Of a DNA stretch of 64,000 bases, positions 57,029 through 64,000 are shown one piece after another. The notes beneath the pieces are model-generated. The model was given only the letters and a program-made list of their open reading frames with translations, did no database searches and had not been told where the DNA came from. The DNA comes from Linum tenue (lineage: Eukaryota; Streptophyta; Magnoliopsida; Malpighiales; Linaceae): NCBI GenBank assembly GCA_946122785.1, contig CAMGYJ010000011.1, positions 24,119,007 through 24,183,006 on the forward strand, in the 5' to 3' direction. Both the position numbers and the translations under genes were made by a program. The stretch's first letter is position 1. The number at the start of each line of letters is the position of its first letter.

Positions 57029-57196
57029 CACGGTTTGCATTTTCTTTTCCCTTTTTTCTGAGTTTTTGGTGTCGTGTCGAGTCAGTTGCATGTCTGCCTG
57101 AAGTTCGGTCATCTGTGATGCCTCGGTTTGGTGTTTTCGTGCAGGATAGGTCGAGATTTTGGGAAGAATGAGAATTTTGGCCGGAAGGGTAAAATA

Positions 57197-57503
57197 CCCG
57201 GGCATGAGCCAAAATACCCGACCGGGTATTTTTGGCTCGTGCCCGGGCCCCCTTCTGCCTTCCGGGGCGAAAAAGGGCTAATCCCCGACCTCAAGCCAAA
57301 AATACCCGACCGGGTATTTATTTTGGCTAGAGACCGGGGATTTCCCTGCTGTGAAACGCTGCGTTTAGGGGTTCCCCCGATCTCCCGCCAAAAATACCCG
57401 ACCGGGTATTTTTGGCGCGGGACCGGGGATTTTTGCCCCTTGATACGCAGCATTTGGCAGACCCCCGGTCGTGGACTCGAAAATACCCGACCGGGTATTT
57501 TTC
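57197..57503 (+). repeat. Array of four large palindromes shared with the LTR U3
   Basis: Each unit is centred on AAATACCCGACCGGGTATTT. Hairpin 1 (57197-57247) has near-perfect 24/25-nt arms. Hairpin 2 (57280-57342) has about 30-nt arms with small mismatches. Hairpin 3 (57386-57417) has perfect 15-nt arms, with further partial pairing outside. Hairpin 4 (57479-57503) has 11-nt arms. Between the hairpins lie GGGGATT segments as in the LTR. Confidence 0.9.
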
Positions 57504-57504
57504 C

Positions 57505-57512
57505 TATTTAAA
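57505..57512 (+). promoter_or_regulatory. Candidate internal TATA box for ORF3
   Basis: TATTTAAA lies just after the palindrome array and about 20 bp before a long CT-rich tract (57527-57600), the usual layout of a plant core promoter and leader. Prediction only. Confidence 0.4.
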
Positions 57513-57827
57513 GGAAACCCCCGGTCATTTCTCTCTCTACCCTCATTTTTTCCAAAATCCCTTCTCTCTCTACTCTCATTTCCTCTCCCCTCTCTCCTCT
57601 TTGGCCGCCGCCAGCCGCCACTATCCGCCGCTGGCCACAGCCTCCGGCCGCCGCCTCCGCCGCCGGCCACCGCCCCCGTCGCCGGTCAAATTCGGGCGAC
57701 TTTCCGGCGGGTTTCCGCCCATTTTCCGGCCACTTTCCGGCGACCCCCTCAGCCGATTTTTTTGGCCCCTCCTCGCGTCCTTCCCCTTTTTCTCGTGTCC
57801 GCACTACAGTTCCACTTGAGTTTCCAG

Positions 57828-58149
57828 GTGTGTTTCTTATTACTTACTCTTTTTCTGGAGAATCGAACTGTAGACTATAGGACCGAGAACTGTGTTTGCA
57901 TGCCTGGACTAGAGTAGGGTGGGGGATGCCTTAGGCTTGCAAATTTTATCTGTGGGGTATGTGCGGCCCTGTCGTGCATGTGATTGGTTTTGTACTTCTT
58001 GCGTGATTCCGGTTGCGTCGCCTGTGATTCAACCAGCTGTGCGTACCATTGTTAGCCTAGGTGACCTTAAGTGTGGGGGAAGTGATGAACCCATGTTGTT
58101 GGTCCTGACCAGTTTTCTTGGCTCCACCTAGGGTGTTTTGATTTTGCAG
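57828..58149 (+). other. Candidate intron in the ORF3 leader
   Basis: Donor CCAG|GTGTGT at 57827/57828; acceptor TTGATTTTGCAG|G ending at 58149, four bases before the ORF3 ATG (58154). The interval contains a PPT-like TTAAGTGTGGGGGA (58067-58080). Predicted from consensus only. Confidence 0.4.
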
Positions 58150-58153
58150 GAAC

Positions 58154-59591
58154 ATGTCGCAGGACCATCCCTTTGTGCAGGATCTGCGCCTGCACGCGGA
58201 GTATGCGGATCAGTTCCGCAAGGTGATCCGGGGGAAACTGGAGCGTCACTACCACCTCGAGTGGGCGGTGTTCGAGCACTCCACTGTTTGCAGGAGCTCA
58301 ACGCCGCTATCAGTCACCGCGATTGGCGGACGTTGCTGACCATCGACGAGCCTACCTACACGGAGCTGGTGTGGGAGTTCTACACCACCTTTCACTATGA
58401 CCGCACGGTGGCCCGGGACGAGTATGCAGTGACATTCCGGATGGGTGGCCACCACAGGGAGCTGACCATCGACGGGTTGGCCCACGCTCTGGGGATCGAT
58501 TACCACCCGTTCGATGCCCATGAGATCGAGGTTGCCCACCCGACCGACTGGAACCAGGATGCTTTCTACCGCAGGATAGCCAGGCGCGCCCATGGCTACG
58601 ACTACTTCGATGTTGGCCAGACCTCCGTCAGCACCTCAAGCCGCAGTGGCACATCCTGAACTTGCTGATCACCCGATCCATCGTCCCCAACGCCACCGGT
58701 TCGCATAAGCTCCCGAAGCGGGTGTTGTATGCCATGTACTCGATGGGGGACCCGGAGCACATGCTCCACCTGGGATCCTTCGTGGCCCTCACTTTCTCCC
58801 GGATCCGCGGGCATCCCACTCACCTCTTCTGTGGTCCCCTGATCACACGGTTGGCGAGGCATTTCGACATCAGCTTCTAGGGGCTTCACAATGCGACCGT
58901 GAGGGACGGCTCCGCACCCCTCAGCCGGGACGTGCTCCACAACGCGCGCCTCCTGGCCACTGATGACATCCGCACCTGGGTGGATGGGCTTTCTATGCCC
59001 CCCGAGGGGGTGATTGATCTAGACTCGGACGAGGAGGATGCGGACTACTCGGGCGAGGAGGTAGATGAGGATGCTGATGATGATGATGACGGCGCTATGG
59101 ATGCCGATGAGCCGGAGCCCCCGCTCTCCCCCCCTGGGGACCTTCTGCCTCGACGGAGACCAGTGAGAGGTGAGTCCTCCTCTGGTCCTTCTGATCCGTC
59201 GATGGACTTCTTCACGGAGCAGTTCCAGCAGATGGGGCTCCAGTTCCAGCAGCTCGGTCTTTAGAACCAGCAGCTCATGGACCATCAGGTCCAATTTTAC
59301 CAGCAGTATTCGGCCCACCAGGCCGAGTACCGGTCCAGGATGACGGGCGTTGACGAGCGGCTTGGCCGATTGGAGACCCACATGGGAGTCACTACTGCTC
59401 TCATCGAGCGGGAGAGAGACCGAGGCCGCCGTCTGATGGAGTATTCCGAGCATCTGCTCCAGGCTTGTCACCCTCCAGCGGAGCACCACTGGACCACCCG
59501 GTGGGAGCATTCACCGCCTCGGCAGCCACCGGAGGATGGCGTCGACGACCTTATGGATCAGATTGATTTCTCCGGTCTCGGAGGGCCCTAG
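58154..59591 (+). pseudogene. Athila third ORF (env position; plant transposon protein type)
   Basis: ATG at 58154 (MSQDHPFVQDLRLHAEYADQ). A 1-bp shift near 58285 and another near 58618 change frame. Two TAG codons (58878-58880, 59262-59264) interrupt the last part, which ends at TAG 59589-59591. The middle (HRDWRTLLTIDEPTYTELVW, GHHRELTIDGLAHALGI) and RVLYAMYSMGDPEHMLHLGS resemble the ORF downstream of integrase in Athila elements. A strongly acidic stretch (near 59025-59110) and a Gln-rich coiled segment (59210-59330) follow. I see no signal peptide or membrane span, so an envelope role is not supported by this copy. Confidence 0.8.
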
Positions 59592-60807
59592 GGGCATGTT
59601 ATGAGAGTTTTTATCTTTGTCAGCATGCAAACTGTCTGTTTTGTGTCGGTTTTTGTTTCTTTTTCTTTTCATTTTGGATGCTGTACTATTGGGCTGACCT
59701 TTGGACCTAACGTATGTGTTTGAGCTTTTTGGTCTCTTTTAGCTCTGCCTGTGTTCCCGACTGGTCCTCTCTCCAGTCCGTCCCATGCCGACTGGTCCAT
59801 TTCCAGTCTCTTGCAGGCTGTGCACACCGGTAACATCGTTCCCCTTTCCTTCCCTCTTCTCCATTGAGGGCAATGTCGATCTTAAGTGTGGGGGGGGGGA
59901 TGTTTATCTTTTGACTGCATTAGCTCTGTTTGTGTGCTTGGAGCCTAGTCCACTGTCCAAATTTTCAAATTTGAGGGCTCCAAGTACGTGTTCCTTGCAA
60001 TTACCTGCTCAGTATGCTTTGAATTGACAGTCTCTGTAGTGATTTGCAACCTAGGGAGGTAGTGTAGCACTATGGAGGATGTTGATGCATTTAAGAAGTC
60101 TCATTTCTTCTTCATATTGTGTTGGTTGATTGAGTGAATTAGTGATCTTAGGACCCTTGAATTGTGTGGTGTTGTGGACTCTCTGCCTGTCATGGACTCT
60201 TGTATCATGTTTTGAAAATAACAGGTGCTCGAAAATGTGCTTTAAAATAACGTCTCTCGTGCGAATAGGGCGAAAGTGTGTAAGGGGAGACGGGAATCCG
60301 TTCCCAATTTCCACCTACTACCTCCAGCCCCCTTACATGTCTTTCCCCCGCACGAGGCTCGAGACACCCGCTCCTGGCAAGGCCGGTAAGAGCCGGGCTC
60401 CCGCAAAACCTTTGCTAGGTGGGAGCCCCCGTTTTCTGCAGAAACAGGTTGGAACCCGTGAAAAAAAAGAAAAACAGAAAAACAAGCAAAAAGAAGAAAG
60501 AAAAGGGTTCCAACCATGTTCACAAAGAAAATCGAGCACCTTGAATTAATGTGAGTCCATGATCTTTTATTTGTGAGAGTCCCTTCATCCACGATTCATT
60601 TGTCCTCAGTTCACTATTTGCCATGATGCCGATTCGAGACTAGCGTTCTCACCGAAGAGGCTATGAGATGACTTGTGCGTCGGTTGACCTCGTAAGCTGC
60701 TAAATGATCTAGGAAGTCCGCTACCTACGATCGAGGTTGTTTGTTGCTATAGAGGTCTGGAGAGTTGCATTGGTTTGAGTTAGGTTTGCTTGGGGACAAG
60801 CAAACGG
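59592..60807 (+). other. 3' untranslated region of the forward Athila element
   Basis: Non-coding. Includes a tandem GACTGGTCC / TCCAGTC segment (59759-59810), the block conserved in the reverse element (59830-59990), a second PPT-like TTAAGTGTGGGGGGGGG (59882 onward), an inverted repeat GGTTGGAACCC/GGGTTCCAACC (60448-60458, 60506-60516) around an A-rich loop, and a hairpin GTTTGCTT/AAGCAAAC (60784-60805) next to the PPT. Confidence 0.7.
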
Positions 60808-60822
60808 TTAAGTGTGGGGGAG
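60808..60822 (+). other. Polypurine tract of the forward Athila element
   Basis: TTAAGTGTGGGGGAG immediately before the 3' LTR. Confidence 0.9.
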
Positions 60823-60824
60823 TT

Positions 60825-62185
60825 TGATAGACCGATAATTATACATGTTTTCACCCCTATTCTGAAGCCGTTTGTGATGAGGAATCTCGTGTTTTAAGCC
60901 GATTTCACGCTAGGTTGTGTGTTAATGTCATATTTCAGGTCCCGACGTTGGAATCGAGGCGGAGGAACGAGTTCCGGGTCGAAAGGAGTGAAGTTGGGAC
61001 AAAGGATGCTGTTGGACAAAAATACCCGGCCAAAGGAAGAAATACCCGACCGGGTATTTTCTGGCCTTGACCGGGTATTTCTCACTTCGGGCGTCTGTGA
61101 GAAGCAGAAGGGGGCCCGGGCAAATGTCTAAAATCCCCGGTCGGGGATTATGAGAACAGACCGGGGATTTTCCCCTTTAATGAAACGGTGAGTTTGGCAA
61201 ATACCCGGTCGAACCCCAGAATACCCGACCGGGTATTTCGACCGAGTATCGCGATGGCAGCTGATAAAAGGAAAAGAAGGCCAATTTTCAGAGGGTTCCG
61301 AGTTTTTGAGAGAGAAAGCGATACCTAGAGAGAGAAAGCGACGAACCATAGTTCCCAAGCGCCATAGATCGATCTTCAGCACCATTGGAGCCCGGCTTGA
61401 GCTTGGAGAAGTGCGATTAAACGTCCAGGAGCAGAAATCCATCTTCACAGTATGATTTCCGCGGCTGAATCTGCTTTTGCTTCTTTCTCTATGGAGTAGT
61501 TTCCCCCATTCATCTGGGTATGGGGAACCCTAGATTTGTATGCTAGGTCTGATTGTATGAACCCAAGTACAGAGTTTGTGAATTGATTATATTCGATTGA
61601 GGTTTGAATGATTGAATGACTTGAATCCTGATCAAATTCCTGTTGTTTCTGCTTTAACCTAGAATGAGAATATCTGCCTAGGTTGATAGAGTACCCTTAA
61701 TCGAAGGTGGCGAATTGGTGACTTTAGTCGAGGAGCCAATTCGCTATTCTGTACCGAATTCAATTCGGTAGTGGAGGTTTGGTTCGTTAGGGCCTCAATC
61801 TGTTTACTCCGGTGGAGGTTAGTCGCCCGCTAGAGACTCAGATTGAGAGGGTCTGGAGACCTTTAGTCGAGACTTCAGGCTAGTTAAGAACCTTCCGCAA
61901 TATAACCTTCATGAAAACTGAACTTGGTAAATTGCAATCCGACTTAACTGCAGTCTAGGGGGAACCATATCCGGGTGACCTCTCTTGACTTGACAACAAC
62001 CGTTTACTTGCTTTGTGTTTTGTTTGCTTGAGTTGCACTAAAAGTTCACCGCTAAATAACAAGAATTCACCGAGTAGTCATCACATCTAGGACCCGGGTT
62101 GACAATAAAACCCAAACCCGCTATACTACGCTTTAGGAAGTGGTTGCACTTGGCCATTTTCTAGAGTGACAGTAGGAGTGAGTCA
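60825..62185 (+). repeat. 3' LTR of the forward Athila element (1361 bp)
   Basis: Same length and ends as the 5' LTR; 19 substitutions. Confidence 0.95.
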
Positions 62186-62763
62186 GTCTGCATTTCCGAA
62201 GAGGGTGCCCACGAAGCTGGAGAAGGATTCGGCCACCACCTAACATTTCTGATAAAAAAGTGGAGGATACCCATCCTTGCCCGGCGCTTTAAGGCTCACC
62301 ATACTCTTAATTGCATACCAGACCTCCTCCCTATCCATCTTTCTCTCCAAATCGCCCACTACGTTGAGGTCAGCACCTGGAACCCCATCGGCAATGGGAA
62401 ATGAGGTCCCATCTCTACTTGGTACAGGTCCATAAAAAAGTCCCTCGCAAGCTTCTGAAAGACGACTTCGTCGTATACCCACTCACCATCACTACTCTTG
62501 AGCCCCCGTATCCTGTTAAAGCATCACCTTTTGAGTGTGGAAAGATGGTAGTACCGAGTGTTTTGATCACCTTCTACGATCCACTGAGCCCGTGATTTCT
62601 GTAACCATAAGAGATGCTCATGCCACAAAGTTTCCTCAAGGCCTTGACGTAGACTACACTCTCTTTCCAAGGCGTCCGGATTAGCTCCCGCCTCGTTTTC
62701 TCTCTCGGCAGCTAACAAGAGCTTCGCTAATTTGCGCTTCCGTCTTTGAATATGGCCGAACAC
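62186..62763 (-). pseudogene. LINE RT N-terminal part
   Basis: Minus strand. 62763-62524 contains LWLQKSRAQWIVEGDQNTRY, typical of the linker before RT; 62482-62240 contains VWYAIKSMVSLKAPGKDGYP, the first RT motif. After a stop, the reading runs into FVGTLFGNA and across the Athila insertion to the RT palm at 49874. Confidence 0.88.
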
Positions 62764-62792
62764 GGCACAGTTCCAGTGTTGTAGCTCCTTTG

Positions 62793-63619
62793 TTAGGGAA
62801 TTAGTCGACTGGGGAAAGTTCGCCCCCTAGCCCAGCCCTCCAAAAGAACTCGCTCGAAATCATCATGGCCAAGCCATGTCGCCAGAAACCGAAATGGCTT
62901 CGGGCCTGGTCTGAAATCTCGACCGCCCTCTCCCATCAACACAATCGGCCTGTGGTCCGAGCTGATCCTATCAAGATGACGAGTGATCGTGCGCGGATAC
63001 TTTTTCAGCCATCTCTCGTTACACAAAGCTCTATCCAGCCGTTGTTTAAGAGTACCCCGCTGCCAAGTGAACCTTGGACCAATGAACTCCACGTCTATCA
63101 GCCCGTTGGCATCCACGCAGTTCCTAAATGGACGACAACGCGCAGCCTGGTAAGCCGCCCCACCACACCTGTCCATTGGCCCCAAAATGGAGTTGAGATC
63201 TCCACCAAGGCCCACGGTACCACACAGTTCTGCGCTAAGCGGTAGATTTCATCCCAAAGGTCTTTCCTGTTAGCTGCGTTAGGGCTCCCATAGACAGCTG
63301 AAATTGCCACTACTGCATCCGGGTTTGATCTCTTGAAACATGAGACATGAATCATCTGCTCCTACGATGTTACTTCCTCCACCATCAAGTCATGCTGATG
63401 CCAAAGCACCCAAATTCCACCTGAAAAACCAACGGCATCCCTGATCAGACACCCATCATAGCCTGTCCGGCGGATCACTGTGCGAGTTGTTTCCCCGCTG
63501 ATTCGCGGTTCAACAATAACGACAATATCCGGTTTCGTGGCATCACAAAAAGAACGCAAAAACGTTAAAAAACTGTCATCCCCTGCTCCCTGGTAGTTCC
63601 AAGTTAGAATGTTTAACAT
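62793..63619 (-). pseudogene. LINE AP-type endonuclease domain
   Basis: Minus strand, ATG at 63619. NILTWNYQGAG (conserved Asn) and DIVVIVEPRISG (catalytic Glu) in the first segment to 63362. After a stop and frame changes come AVYGSPNAANRKDLW, GDLNSILGPMDRCGG, FTWQRGTLKQRLDRALCN and ISSDHRPIVL (catalytic Asp-His). This is the target-nicking domain at the start of L1 ORF2. The LINE's 5' end lies about 90 bp upstream. Confidence 0.9.
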
Positions 63620-63725
63620 TAATAATAGAGAACAAAATAACTCACTCCCAACACACAGAATCCAATCAAGAGAAACGAGAGAACTTCCCTTACTGCAGCA
63701 AACCGAGATGCACCTGAACATTCAT

Positions 63726-64000
63726 CAACTCCAAGACAATGAGACTTTGGATGTCATGGATGAGTGGTTTCATCATAAATCAATTTATGCATTTAAACTA
63801 ATCATTGAAAAATTGTATGAAAGTTGTACCGGAAAAGTAAGTGGTAAAATATTTTATGTTGAAATCGTAGTTTGATTATGGTTTAACCATGATAGGAGGA
63901 GACAAAGCCATGCATATAAATAAGTTATAAGGGGAACAATCAGGAGGAAGATGAGCTCGGGTGTGAGCCACCCCATTTGCTTCTCTCTGGCATGGAACCA
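63726..64000. other. AT-rich host flank beyond the LINE
   Basis: Continues the host sequence that ends at 46478. No feature recognised; an open frame to 63875 is partly LINE and AT-rich. Confidence 0.4.

Larger units (their letters stand above)
49875..62185 (+). mobile_element. Athila-type Ty3/gypsy element, full length with third ORF
   Basis: 12,311 bp with 1361-bp LTRs, a perfect tRNA-Asp primer site, gag, pol (PR-RT-RH-INT), a long inter-ORF region, a third ORF in the env position, and PPT. The flanking pentamers are GTCCG (49870-49874) and GTCTG (62186-62190). The LTRs differ at 19 of 1361 positions with no indels (counted by eye), so insertion was recent. Coding is broken by six TAG stops and about four 1-bp frameshifts. 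It lies in the RT of a minus-strand LINE. Confidence 0.95.
46479..63707 (-). mobile_element. L1-type LINE, 5'-truncated, split by two later insertions
   Basis: Minus-strand non-LTR retrotransposon. An 18-bp duplication ATGCACCTGAACATTCAT lies at 46461-46478 and 63708-63725, with a short poly(T) (46479-46484, the A-tail) at the left. Reading right to left: AP endonuclease, RT, zinc-finger-like region and RNase H. A first ORF (nucleic-acid chaperone) is missing, so reverse transcription stopped early. A hAT element (48278-48969) and an Athila element (49875-62185) interrupt it; without them the LINE is about 4.2 kb. Confidence 0.93.

Noticed and set aside
57365..57917. Pro/Arg- and Gly-rich frames on both strands between pol and ORF3
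   Set aside because: Products of the palindromes and a GC/CT-rich leader; they shift frame between units and match nothing known.
58154..59591. Calling the third ORF a true envelope glycoprotein
   Set aside because: No signal peptide, membrane span or cleavage site is visible; only its position after integrase suggests env.

Overview
The window is nuclear DNA of a flowering plant, most likely a eudicot. The evidence is one intron-bearing plant gene of the WEB coiled-coil family and a dense nest of typical angiosperm transposons: Ty1/copia and Ty3/gypsy (Athila-type) LTR retrotransposons primed by tRNA-iMet and tRNA-Asp, an L1-type LINE, and hAT, CACTA and Mutator-like DNA elements. I cannot name the species. 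Only the WEB gene (16809-18143, +) looks like a functional host gene. A 67-codon piece of an organellar RNA-binding (PORR) protein (26701-26901, -) is a relic.

Layout. 1-3780: AT-rich DNA with a 1.09-kb foldback Mutator-like element (1688-2774, 9-bp target-site duplication, TSD) and a second inverted-repeat element (about 3177-3760). 3785-10919: probable Mutator-like element holding a hAT element (3897-4495, 8-bp TSD) and a nearly complete copia element (5220-10305, TSD TTGAG). 12363-15106: hAT element with a spliced coding remnant. 15197-16275: TIR element just upstream of the WEB gene. 18397-19763: probable MITE containing a 51-bp minisatellite. About 19785-26597: reverse-strand gypsy remnant whose gag is split by a 3.4-kb CACTA element (21260-24630). 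26911-29495: two Athila-like LTRs whose primer-binding sites face each other.

29535-36992: reverse-strand Athila-type element (TSD CTAAA) that kept gag and protease but lost RT, RNase H and most of integrase; it sits in CACTA-like repeats. 37618-37674: a 57-bp hAT relic with a perfect 8-bp TSD. 38920-44501: gypsy RT relic split by a reverse-strand copia element (39255-44030, TSD TGTCG). 46479-63707: 5'-truncated L1 LINE on the minus strand with an 18-bp TSD, itself split by a 692-bp hAT element (48278-48969) and by a 12.3-kb Athila element (49875-62185) with 1361-bp LTRs, gag, pol and a third env-position ORF.

How parts work together. Each retroelement shows the expected replication order (LTR, PBS, gag, PR, RT/RH/INT, PPT, LTR), yet all are broken by stops and 1-bp frameshifts. 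Many stops fit a C-to-T change in a CAG codon, as expected of methylated, silenced copies. The most interesting structure is the pol-to-ORF3 interval of the forward Athila element (56968-58153). It carries a conserved hairpin, four consecutive large palindromes shared with its LTR, a TATA-like box, a pyrimidine-rich leader and a plausible intron ending just before the ORF3 start codon. This suggests a separately transcribed and spliced third gene.
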